A stretch of 5,995 nt of DNA from contig JADNEJ010000396.1 of assembly GCA_016292295.1 (NCBI GenBank), positions 1 to 5,995 on the forward strand. Reading direction: 5' to 3'. The notes under the pieces are model-generated. The model saw only the letters and a list, made by a program, of their open reading frames with translations, was not told where the DNA came from and did not search any database. The position numbers were made by a program, and so were the translations under genes. How positions within the stretch are numbered: the first letter of the stretch is position 1; the number at the start of each line of letters is the position of its first letter. Shown here one piece after another: positions 1-5,949 of this stretch. The DNA is from Candidatus Thiodictyon intracellulare (GTDB lineage: Bacteria > Pseudomonadota > Gammaproteobacteria > Chromatiales > Chromatiaceae).

Positions 1-482
1 GACAAGGCGCTGTGGCGGCTAGCGTTGGCGTGAATCTTGGTCCCGTCCAGGCAGACGCTGCCGAAGCGACTGCACCGGTTCTCCCGCGCGACCTCCAGCA
101 CCTGCACGCAGGCCGCTTCAAATTCCTTGCGGAAGCGGCGTCGGAAGGTCGTCAGGGTGTCATGGTCCGGGTGAAGGTTGCAGGCTATGAAGCGAAACGC
201 CAGCGAATCGTACGTGGGCCGCTCGATCTTGTGGCTGGAGAAACGCTCGCTGGCGTAGCCATAGATCGGCAACGCTAATAGCATGGCCGGGTGATAAGGC
301 GTGCTCCCAGTGCCGCCATACGCTTGCACCAGCACGCTCAGATCCAAGCCTTCTACCATTTCGACCATGTAGCGTGCCAGGTGGCCCTTGGACAGCCAGT
401 CCTGCACCGACAGTGGCAGAAGCAAGTCAGTGTCGCGGTCCATCGGGTGAAAGCGGCGCATCGGCAGTAGCACCCCGGCCAT
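1..482 (-). CDS. IS1182-family transposase, N-terminal part (runs off left edge)
   Basis: Read on the minus strand from an ATG at 482, the frame is open for 160 codons to the window edge. Seen: FHPMDRDTDLLLPLSVQDWL at residues 11-30, then GHLARYMVEMVE, then YHPAMLLALPIYGYASE at about 63-79, FSSHKIERPTYDSLAFRFIA at 81-100, HPDHDTLTTFRRRF at 104-117, and LDGTKIHANASRHSAL at the truncated end. This order is typical of the N-terminal region (DUF772-like) of IS1182-type DDE transposases. Asp146 in DGTKI is the likely first acidic catalytic residue (family knowledge); the rest of the catalytic domain lies outside the window. An alternative start is the ATG at 461 (MRRFHPMD...). Neither start has a good ribosome binding site. 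No stop or frameshift is seen in this part, so the copy may be intact, but its activity cannot be judged here. The IS end should lie just upstream of 482, close to the palindromic repeat at 516. Confidence 0.85.
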   Translation of the reverse strand, partial: MAGVLLPMRRFHPMDRDTDLLLPLSVQDWLSKGHLARYMVEMVEGLDLSVLVQAYGGTGSTPYHPAMLLALPIYGYASERFSSHKIERPTYDSLAFRFIACNLHPDHDTLTTFRRRFRKEFEAACVQVLEVARENRCSRFGSVCLDGTKIHANASRHSAL

Positions 483-515
483 CGGGGTTGATTCCGACAG
501 TGTACCGGACCCGCC

Positions 516-605
516 GCCCCGACGGGGCTCCGAAGTCCAACAGGCTGCTAGCCCAGGGCACCGCCCTGGGATCCTATGAATTGAACCTGTCAGCTCTGAA
601 AGAGC
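516..605 (-). repeat. Hairpin repeat unit A (minus-strand orientation)
   Basis: Three perfect stems are visible: 593-597 with 601-605 (GCTCT/AGAGC, loop GAA), 552-559 with 563-570 (CCCAGGGC/GCCCTGGG, loop ACC), and 516-520 with 524-528 (GCCCC/GGGGC, loop GAC). All three loops are three bases. The unit ends 33 bp from the proposed transposase start, so the IS boundary must lie close to or at its outer edge. Confidence 0.75.
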
Positions 606-648
606 CTTGACATAGTTATCTTGTTTCTCGGTCGACTCCTGATGTCAC

Positions 649-726
649 GCTCCTTCAGGGCTGGATCCCATTGAACCGCAAACCCAGGGCGCCGCCCTGG
701 GCTGGTATGTCTCGCCCCTTCGGGGC
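649..726 (+). repeat. Hairpin repeat unit B (plus-strand orientation)
   Basis: Stems: an imperfect one at 649-661 (GCTC with GGGC, one G-T pair), a perfect one at 683-690 with 694-701 (CCCAGGGC/GCCCTGGG, loop GCC), and a perfect one at 714-718 with 722-726 (GCCCC/GGGGC, loop TTC). The last stem lies 34 bases past the menD stop on the minus strand. It could slow or end menD transcription, but no T-run follows it in that direction, so it is not a classical intrinsic terminator. Confidence 0.75.
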
Positions 727-760
727 TTGCGTCATTCGCCAAGCTGAAGACCAAGCGGTG

Positions 761-2530
761 TTAACCGATCAGGTTCGCCTCGGTGACGCGCTGCCGAAAG
801 GCCAGGTGGACCTCCCGGCTCTGGTCGGCGTCGATCATGACCTCGATGATGAGCCCAGGCCCGCCGGTGAGACCCTCGGCCAAGGCTTCGCGCCAGCCGA
901 CGGACTCGGCGACCCGGCGGTGGCGCAGTCCGCAAGCGCCGGTCAGGGCGCCGATGGCGACCGGGCGCGGCGTGCGCCACAGGCGCTCGAAGTCCGGCAG
1001 GCCGTGCTGGGGCAGGTAGTCGAAGATCCGGCCGCCGCCATTATTGAGTACGATGCAGGGCCGGTCGAGCCGGGCGGCGAGCAGCAGACCGGAGAGATCG
1101 TGCAGAAACGACAGATCGCCGAGCAGGCCGGTGGTCGGCACCCCCGCGGCGTTGAGTCCGGCCAGGGTCGAGAGTTGACCATCGATGCCGCTGACTCCCC
1201 GGTTGCCGAAGACCCTGAGCGGCGTCTGCCGGGTGCCGGACCAGGTCTCGAACTGGCGGATCGGCAGCGAGTTGGCGCACAGTAGTCCGTCACCTGCCGG
1301 CAGGGTGGCCACCAGGTCGCGAATCAGGTGGCCCTCGCACCAGGGGGCCGTCGCTAGATAGTTCGTGGTCAGCGCGGCGAGTCGCCCCTCGGCCTGGGTC
1401 CAACGCGCGAGCCAGGCCGGGTCCGCGGGGGCGGGCGGGTCCGCGGCCAGGGCATTGCACAGGGTGGTGGGGTCGAGCGCGAGGTGCATAGACCCCTTTC
1501 GGGCCAGGTCGTGGGCCGGGTCGGACCAACGCTCGGCCGGGTCCACTAGGATCGTCGGGAGGCCGGGTAGCCATTCCAGCACGGTCTTGGAAATCGGCGC
1601 TCGGCCGCAGCGCAGCACCCAGTCGGGCCTTAAGGCCGCCGCGGCCGCGACGTTGCGCACGATCGACTTGTAGCGGGTGATGCGCGGTGAGGCTGCGTCG
1701 GTAGGGTCGAGGCCGGCGGCGGCGAAGCGCAGCCCGGACAGGGAGTCGGCAAGGACCGGGACGCCGAGCGCGGCGGCAAGCCGCAACACGGCGTCGGGGA
1801 AGCCTGGCCGCGGGGTATCGGGTCCGCAATAGATCAGGCCGCGGCCCTGCAGCCGTGCCTTGAGCCCCGGCGGCAGGGCGAGGGTCACCGCTGCGCCGTC
1901 GCCGGCCCCGTCGCTAGCTGGCCGCGGGTCGGGGGCCGGTAGGGGGCAGTCGGTCCGCGGTACCAAGGGTTCGCGTAGCGGCAGGTTGATGTGCACCGGC
2001 CCCGGTCGGCGGCCCTGGCTCACCGTGGCGGCGCGCCGTCCAAGCGCGTGCAGAGCGCGGCGCGCGGCGGGTGCGTCTACCGGCGCCCCGGGGTCATGGA
2101 ACTCGCGCACCTGGGTGCCGAAGAGCCGGGTCTGGTCGGTGGTCTGGTTGGCGCCCCAACCGCGCAGCTCCGGGGGGCGGTCGGCGGAGAGCAAGACAAG
2201 CGGCACGCCGGCCTCGTTGGCCTCCATCACTGCCGGATACCAGTGGGCCGGGGCGCTGCCGGAGGTGGCCAGCAGCGCCACCGGCCGGGTGCCGGCACGG
2301 GCTAGGCCCAGGGCATAGAAGGCGGCGCTGCGCTCGTCTAAGATTGGGGTCAGGGTGAGGGCCGAGCGTTGCTGGGCGGCCAGGAGCACCGGGGTGGAGC
2401 GCGACCCGGGCGACAGGACCAGGTGGCGCACCCCGCCGGCCAGCAGTCCATCGAGCAGCGCCAGGCACCAGCGCACGCCGACCCAGGGCGGGTCGCCGTC
2501 CGCGGCCGGCGGCGGGCTGGCCGCGCTCAT
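761..2530 (-). CDS. menD: MenD: 2-succinyl-5-enolpyruvyl-6-hydroxy-3-cyclohexene-1-carboxylate synthase
   Basis: This cytosolic thiamine-diphosphate enzyme joins isochorismate to the decarboxylated C4 unit of 2-oxoglutarate, giving SEPHCHC, the first committed step of menaquinone synthesis. The 589-residue product is slightly longer than E. coli MenD (556). Seen: SPGSRST at 40-46, the activating glutamate in DERSAAFYALG (Glu66), ATSGSAPAHWYPAVMEA at 88-104, ADRPPEL at 116-122 and GANQ at 126-129. Near the C-terminus, NSLPIR (Ser421, Arg425) and GNRGVSGIDG (Arg444) match substrate-binding residues of E. coli MenD with constant spacing. GDLSFLHD at 471-478 followed by LNNGGG at 495-500 is the Mg/ThDP motif. 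All key residues appear present. I chose the ATG at 2530 because it overlaps the menF stop as ATGA. The frame stays open upstream to 2584, but that stretch is menF coding sequence. There is no clear Shine-Dalgarno, which fits translational coupling to menF. Confidence 0.96.
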   Translation of the reverse strand: MSAASPPPAADGDPPWVGVRWCLALLDGLLAGGVRHLVLSPGSRSTPVLLAAQQRSALTLTPILDERSAAFYALGLARAGTRPVALLATSGSAPAHWYPAVMEANEAGVPLVLLSADRPPELRGWGANQTTDQTRLFGTQVREFHDPGAPVDAPAARRALHALGRRAATVSQGRRPGPVHINLPLREPLVPRTDCPLPAPDPRPASDGAGDGAAVTLALPPGLKARLQGRGLIYCGPDTPRPGFPDAVLRLAAALGVPVLADSLSGLRFAAAGLDPTDAASPRITRYKSIVRNVAAAAALRPDWVLRCGRAPISKTVLEWLPGLPTILVDPAERWSDPAHDLARKGSMHLALDPTTLCNALAADPPAPADPAWLARWTQAEGRLAALTTNYLATAPWCEGHLIRDLVATLPAGDGLLCANSLPIRQFETWSGTRQTPLRVFGNRGVSGIDGQLSTLAGLNAAGVPTTGLLGDLSFLHDLSGLLLAARLDRPCIVLNNGGGRIFDYLPQHGLPDFERLWRTPRPVAIGALTGACGLRHRRVAESVGWREALAEGLTGGPGLIIEVMIDADQSREVHLAFRQRVTEANLIG

Positions 2531-3939
2531 GCGAACTGCAAGGCGGTGGCGACGGCGGCGAGCTTGTGTCCGGTCTCGCGCCATTCGGCCAGGGGGTCGG
2601 AGCCGCGCACGATGCCCGCCCCGGCATAGAGCCGGGCCTCATCGCTGCTCACCTCGGCATAGCGCAGCAGCACCCAGAGGTCGGCATTCAGCCGGCCGCT
2701 CGGGTCCGACTCCAGGATCCCCGCGGCGCCGGTGTACCAACCCCGCTCCAGGATTTCGACCCGGTCCAGCCAGTCCCGGGCCGCGGCCTGGGGCTTGCCG
2801 TTGGTGGCCGGGGTCGGGTGCAGGCGGGCGGCGAGGCTGAACAGGTCAGTATCCTTGCGCAGCCGGCCGCTCAGGGGGCTCCACAAGTGCTGGGCATTGT
2901 GCAGCTGCATGACGCCGGGGACCGCCGGGACACTGACCTCGTCACAGCAGGCGTCCAACACGGCGCGTACCGCCTCCACCACCATGGCGTGCTCGCGCCG
3001 CTCCTTGTCCGAAGCGCGCAGGGCCGCGGTCAGGGCGGCATCCGCGGTGGCGCTCGCGGAGCGGGCCGCGGTGCCGGCGATGGCGTCTACCTCCACCTGC
3101 CGGCCGACGACGCGCAGCAGGCGCTCCGGGGTGGCGGCCACGAAGCGGGTGCCGTGCCGACGGATACTGATGACCTGGCAGGCGGGAAACAGATAGGCCA
3201 GGGCGGCGAGGAGGCGCCGCGGGTCGAAGGACCGGCGCCCCTTGAGCCCGAGCCGACGGCACAGGACCACCTTCTCCAAGGAGCCGCGGCGGATCTCCGC
3301 CAGTGCCTCCTGCACCAGCGCTTGCCAGTCGGTCAGTCCCGGCAGACTGCCCAGCGCGGTCAGCGGGCTGGGGGTCAGCGGCTCGGGCAGCGGGGCGGCG
3401 AGTGCCGTCACCAACTGCGCAAGCCAGTCCCGCCAGCGTTCCTTCACGGCGCCCGGGGCGACCGGCAGGGGCGTCGTCAACACCAGCGCCGACTGACCAC
3501 CGCGCGTCCAGAGGCCGAGTTCCGGCAGCCACAGCAAGGCGTTAGGGAGCTCGGTTCCGTCCTGAGACGGGTGCACGGATCGGGTAGCGGTCGAGGAGGC
3601 CGCGAAGCCGAGCATGGCGAAGCCGGCGAAACCGGTCTCGTCCGGGTCATACTGGTGCCAGTGCCGGTTCAGCGCCTGGGCCTGCTCGCGCAGCGTCTCA
3701 AGGCGCCCTGGTCCCTGGGCGGTCCACTGTGCCGCCACGCCGCAACCCGCGCGCAGCTCACCCTGTTGGCCGTGGGTGAAGCTGAAGCCCGAGTGCTCCA
3801 GTTCCGGCGCCAGGGTGAGGGTCCGGGGCAGTTCGAGAATCAGGGAGGCGAAGCCGTCGGCCGTAGCGGTTGGGAGCAGGCCTATGGTCTCGTCGAGCCG
3901 GGCCTGCAATTGATCCAAGAGGGCAAGTGGTGCGAGCAT
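2527..3939 (-). CDS. menF: MenF: menaquinone-specific isochorismate synthase
   Basis: This enzyme isomerises chorismate to isochorismate with Mg2+, supplying MenD. It belongs to the chorismate-utilising family (MenF/EntC/DhbC, TrpE, PabB). From the ATG at 3939 the product is 470 aa (E. coli MenF is 431). The N-terminal half is poorly conserved and the catalytic half starts near residue 205. Seen: SLEKVVLCRR with Lys223, the probable base; VAATPERLL with Glu272, the probable general acid; AIAGTAAR at 286-293; EHAMVVEAV with Glu316; SPLSGRL at 354-360; LHPTPATNGKP at 373-383; ERGWYTGAAGIL at 398-409; and AGAGIVRGSDPLAEWRET at 439-456 with Glu452, a probable Mg ligand. Spacing matches Lys190, Glu240 and Glu284 of E. 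coli MenF. The family also contains siderophore EntC/DhbC enzymes; the overlap with menD decides for MenF. The open frame extends to a TTG at 4020, but that would translate a hairpin and a palindrome, so I prefer 3939 (weak AGG seven bases upstream). Confidence 0.93.
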   Translation of the reverse strand: MLAPLALLDQLQARLDETIGLLPTATADGFASLILELPRTLTLAPELEHSGFSFTHGQQGELRAGCGVAAQWTAQGPGRLETLREQAQALNRHWHQYDPDETGFAGFAMLGFAASSTATRSVHPSQDGTELPNALLWLPELGLWTRGGQSALVLTTPLPVAPGAVKERWRDWLAQLVTALAAPLPEPLTPSPLTALGSLPGLTDWQALVQEALAEIRRGSLEKVVLCRRLGLKGRRSFDPRRLLAALAYLFPACQVISIRRHGTRFVAATPERLLRVVGRQVEVDAIAGTAARSASATADAALTAALRASDKERREHAMVVEAVRAVLDACCDEVSVPAVPGVMQLHNAQHLWSPLSGRLRKDTDLFSLAARLHPTPATNGKPQAAARDWLDRVEILERGWYTGAAGILESDPSGRLNADLWVLLRYAEVSSDEARLYAGAGIVRGSDPLAEWRETGHKLAAVATALQFA

Positions 3940-3972
3940 CTGATGGCCTGTTTGGCGGAAGCCTGACACCGG

Positions 3973-3994
3973 CCGCGGGCCGTCGCGCCCGCGG
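3973..3994. promoter_or_regulatory. GC-rich hairpin in the menF leader
   Basis: CCGCGGGC at 3973-3980 and GCCCGCGG at 3987-3994 form a perfect 8-bp stem with a 6-base loop. It lies 33 bases upstream of the menF ATG and directly abuts the 16-bp palindrome at 3995. In menF mRNA it would be a stable 5'-leader stem. No T-run follows on the minus strand, so it is not a plain terminator. Its function is unknown. Confidence 0.5.
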
Positions 3995-4010
3995 TACCAC
4001 GGCCGTGGTA
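3995..4010. promoter_or_regulatory. Perfect 16-bp palindrome upstream of menF, operator candidate
   Basis: TACCACGGCCGTGGTA is a perfect inverted repeat with no spacer, 55 bases upstream of the menF start codon. Perfect palindromes of this size in a divergent intergenic region are often sites for dimeric regulators, which is inference here. I do not recognise the regulator. It could also fold as an RNA stem, though with a poor loop. Confidence 0.45.
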
Positions 4011-4053
4011 AACGGCACAAATCCTTGGGGCACTGGTCGGCGGCGGCGCGTCC

Positions 4054-4081
4054 AGTGTAACCGGGTCGCAGTCTAACGCAA
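4054..4081 (-). promoter_or_regulatory. Weak candidate promoter for menF-menD
   Basis: On the minus strand, TTGCGT (4081-4076) and TACACT (4059-4054) are separated by 16 bases and partly match sigma-70 -35 and -10 boxes (about 3/6 and 4/6). Transcription would start near 4047, placing the palindrome about 37-52 bases into the transcript. A nearby TTGACG at 4087-4082 has poor spacing to this -10. In GC-rich DNA such matches occur by chance. Confidence 0.2.
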
Positions 4082-4155
4082 CGTCAACCCCGAAAGACAC
4101 CCGGACGGCGGCCGAGGGTGTGATCAAAGATGATGTGGCCGGCGAAATCGCTCGT

Positions 4156-4276
4156 CGTAGGGTGGATAAGGCGCGCGGCACAGCATCGCGGACCGGCCAC
4201 GGCGCTGCATCGCACCGCATCCACCAGCCAAAATATCGGCGATGCTGGTGGATGCGCTGCGCTTATCCACCCTACG
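4156..4276. repeat. MITE-like palindromic repeat between menF and menE
   Basis: The outer arms are a perfect 15-bp inverted repeat: CGTAGGGTGGATAAG at 4156-4170 and CTTATCCACCCTACG at 4262-4276. Inside the right half lies a second perfect stem of 12 bp: GCATCCACCAGC at 4217-4228 and GCTGGTGGATGC at 4244-4255, with a 15-base loop. The GTGGAT core recurs in both stems, suggesting internal duplication. There is no room for a transposase. From memory, similar GGTGGAT...ATCCACC palindromes occur scattered in gammaproteobacterial genomes; I could not verify this. No target-site duplication is obvious. It sits 83 bases upstream of the chosen menE start and could affect menE expression. Confidence 0.75.
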
Positions 4277-4359
4277 TCGTCCCCGAGACCACATCCGTCT
4301 TGTTCGCACCCGGCGGCCGATTCGTCGCAATGGCGTCGATGACGAGGATTATTAGGTCG

Positions 4360-5949
4360 ATGATGAGAAACCAGAATTCGCTCGCCGACGGGTGGACCCC
4401 CGCCGCGGCGTGGCCCGAAGACAGCCCGGTCCCAACCGCGAGTGGGCTCACCTTTGCGCAGGCTCCGTGGACGACTGGCCGCGGCCTCGCTCTGATCCAG
4501 GCGGCGGGGTCTGACGACGGGTCGGCGGACCCAGGCTGGACTTACGATCGCTTCGCCGCGGACGTCGCCGCTCTCGCCGGCGAACTGCGCGCTCAAGGAT
4601 TGGCGCCCGGCCAACTGGTCACGGTGCCGGAGCGGCCGGCGGCGGGACTGGTCCTGATGCAGCACGCCCTGGCCCGGATCGGCGCGGCCCTGTTGCCTGT
4701 GCGCGTCGCGGCGGACGCCCCCGGCTTAGGGCCGCTGTTAGCTCTGACCGGCGCCGAGTGGGGTTGGCATTGGGACGGGCAGTTCGTCGGCCGTCTCACC
4801 CGCCTGGAACGGGTCCGTGGGCAAGGGGACGCGCCGCCGTGCGCACCAGCCCAGGCGCCTGGGCTCTGGCTTTCCCCCTTGGCCCTGGTGGTGGAGACCA
4901 GCGGCAGCACCGGCGTCCCGCGGGCGGCCATGTTGACCCAGCACAATCTGCTCGCCGCCGCCGCCCTGAGCAATCGGCACCTGGCCCTGCAGGCCGGCGA
5001 TTGCTGGCTCTGTTGCCTGGCGCTGCGCCACATCGGTGGGCTGTCCATCACCTACCGCTGCGCCCTGGCCGGGGCCACGCACCTGCTCCACGAGGGCTTC
5101 GACCCGGAATCGGTGGCCGCGGACCTGGAGCGCCGGGCCGTCACCCACCTCTCGCTGGTCCCGCCTATGCTGGCTCGTCTGCTGGCTCTGGGGCGCACGC
5201 CGCCGCTCTCCCTGCGGGTGCTGCTGGTCGGCGGCCAGTCGCTCAGTACTCAACTCGCGGGGCAGGCCATTGCGGCCGGCTGGCCGCTGCATGTGACCTA
5301 TGGAATGACCGAGACCGCGTCACAAGTGGCCACCTCCGGGCGCCTGAGCGTACCTCCCGCCGCGGGCTTGGTGGGTCGGCCCCTGGCCGGGTTGGAGGTC
5401 GACTGCCCCGGAGGCACCGACGGACCGGCCCCCCTGCGGGTCCGGGGACCAGTGGTCATGGCTGGCTATGCCAATCCGGGGCGCCGGCCCGGTCTGGGGC
5501 TCGCCGAGGGTTGGTTCACGACCTCCGACCTTGCCCGCCGGGGGGCGGACGGCGCCCTCTCCATACTGGGCCGCGCCGATGAGGTCCTGGTGACCGGAGG
5601 GGTCAAGGTCCACCCGGGGTGGGTGGAGTCGCACCTTGCCGGGGCGCCGGGGATCGGGGCGGTGGCGGTGGTTGGGGTCGAGGACCCGGTGTGGGGCCAG
5701 CGCCTGGTAGCGCTCTACACCGGAGAGGCGAGCCCCGCGGCGCTGGATGAGTGGTGTCGGGCGAATCTGGCGGGACCTCAGCGTCCGCGCGCCTTTCAGC
5801 CCCGGGCCGAGTTGCCGGTCCTGGACTCCGGCAAGCTGGACCGTCGTCGTCTGCGCGTGCTGGCCCAAGAGTCCGTTTCGCCGGTAACGACCGGCGCAGT
5901 TGCAGTGCTTTGCCAAGCGACGGTGCTCGCGCCACAATCATGCGTTTAG
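4360..5949 (+). CDS. menE: MenE: o-succinylbenzoate-CoA ligase
   Basis: This ANL-superfamily (acyl-CoA synthetase) enzyme activates o-succinylbenzoate with ATP and transfers it to CoA, making the substrate of MenB. Seen from the ATG at 4360 (529 aa): the P-loop TSGSTGVPRAAM at about 180-191; LRHIGGLSITYRCALAGAT at 222-240; YGMTETAS at 314-321, the adenylate-binding motif; GWFTTSDLARR at 384-394, with the conserved aspartate; the hinge region LGRADEVLVTGGVKVHP at 403-419; and SGKLDRRRL near 490-498, with Lys492 as the likely adenylation lysine. Assignment to MenE rather than another ligase rests on short length, MenE-like spacing and the menF/menD neighbours. Start choice: ATGs at 4330, 4339, 4360 and 4363 are in frame. 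GAGGA (4344-4348) and AGG (4354-4356) favour 4360 or 4363. The first 30 or so residues and last 25 or so look unconserved. It is transcribed divergently from menF. Confidence 0.9.
   Translation: MMRNQNSLADGWTPAAAWPEDSPVPTASGLTFAQAPWTTGRGLALIQAAGSDDGSADPGWTYDRFAADVAALAGELRAQGLAPGQLVTVPERPAAGLVLMQHALARIGAALLPVRVAADAPGLGPLLALTGAEWGWHWDGQFVGRLTRLERVRGQGDAPPCAPAQAPGLWLSPLALVVETSGSTGVPRAAMLTQHNLLAAAALSNRHLALQAGDCWLCCLALRHIGGLSITYRCALAGATHLLHEGFDPESVAADLERRAVTHLSLVPPMLARLLALGRTPPLSLRVLLVGGQSLSTQLAGQAIAAGWPLHVTYGMTETASQVATSGRLSVPPAAGLVGRPLAGLEVDCPGGTDGPAPLRVRGPVVMAGYANPGRRPGLGLAEGWFTTSDLARRGADGALSILGRADEVLVTGGVKVHPGWVESHLAGAPGIGAVAVVGVEDPVWGQRLVALYTGEASPAALDEWCRANLAGPQRPRAFQPRAELPVLDSGKLDRRRLRVLAQESVSPVTTGAVAVLCQATVLAPQSCV
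5879..5896. other. Small GC hairpin inside the menE 3' end
   Basis: CGCCGG (5879-5884) and CCGGCG (5891-5896) form a perfect 6-bp stem with a 6-base loop. No T-run follows on either strand, so a terminator is not supported. It marks the point where menE leaves its conserved domain. Confidence 0.3.

Larger units (their letters stand above)
516..726. repeat. Composite inverted repeat: two head-to-head three-hairpin units
   Basis: Two related units face each other. Unit A lies on the minus strand (605 to 516) and unit B on the plus strand (649 to 726). Each reads, 5' to 3': a small hairpin, about 21-22 nt, an 8-bp hairpin CCCAGGGC-NNN-GCCCTGGG, CTRG, a spacer, then GCCCC-NNN-GGGGC. The unit starts match at 13 of 16 bases (GCTCTTTCAGAGCTGA against GCTCCTTCAGGGCTGG), and the last hairpins at 12 of 13. 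The spacer before the last hairpin is 23 nt in A and 12 nt in B. The inner flanks also pair: GAGCCTTGACAT at 602-613 against ATGTCACGCTC at 642-652, with one extra base. The centre (about 614-641) is AT-richer and unpaired. This resembles extragenic REP/BIME-type DNA. No coding role is seen. Confidence 0.8.
3940..4359. other. Divergent menF/menE intergenic region
   Basis: This 420-base stretch has no convincing gene. Reading from menF, it holds a GC-rich hairpin (3973-3994), a perfect palindrome (3995-4010), a weak minus-strand promoter-like pair (4054-4081), a loose inverted repeat ACACCC/GGGTGT (4097-4102 and 4116-4121), and a 121-bp palindromic repeat (4156-4276). The plus-strand frame leading into menE is open from 4120 across the palindromic repeat, but it looks non-coding there. 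I found no convincing plus-strand promoter for menE. Confidence 0.7.

Noticed and set aside
714..726. Intrinsic terminator for menD
   Set aside because: The stem is short (5 bp) and no T-run follows on the minus strand; it is better explained as the last stem of repeat unit B.
671..1285. Plus-strand open frame of 204 codons opposite the menD C-terminus
   Set aside because: It starts inside repeat unit B and runs antisense to the conserved MenD ThDP region; its composition fits a shadow frame.
2566..3966. Long plus-strand open frame (466 codons) opposite menF
   Set aside because: It is fully antisense to menF, whose conserved motifs are clear. Its product is rich in Gly, Gln, Arg and Ala with no recognisable domain, typical of a shadow frame in GC-rich DNA.
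3940..4020. Longer menF starting at the TTG at 4020
   Set aside because: It would place the palindrome and hairpin inside the coding region and add 27 unconserved residues; AAGGAT directly before the TTG is too close to act as a ribosome binding site.
4097..4121. Inverted repeat ACACCC/GGGTGT with a 13-base gap
   Set aside because: A six-base stem with a long GC-rich loop is expected by chance in this composition.
4120..4359. Longer menE starting at the GTG at 4120
   Set aside because: It would translate across the palindromic repeat and add about 80 residues unlike any ANL ligase N-terminus.
4084..4665. Minus-strand open frame of 193 codons across the intergenic region and menE start
   Set aside because: It crosses the palindromic repeat and is antisense to menE; the product has no recognisable features.
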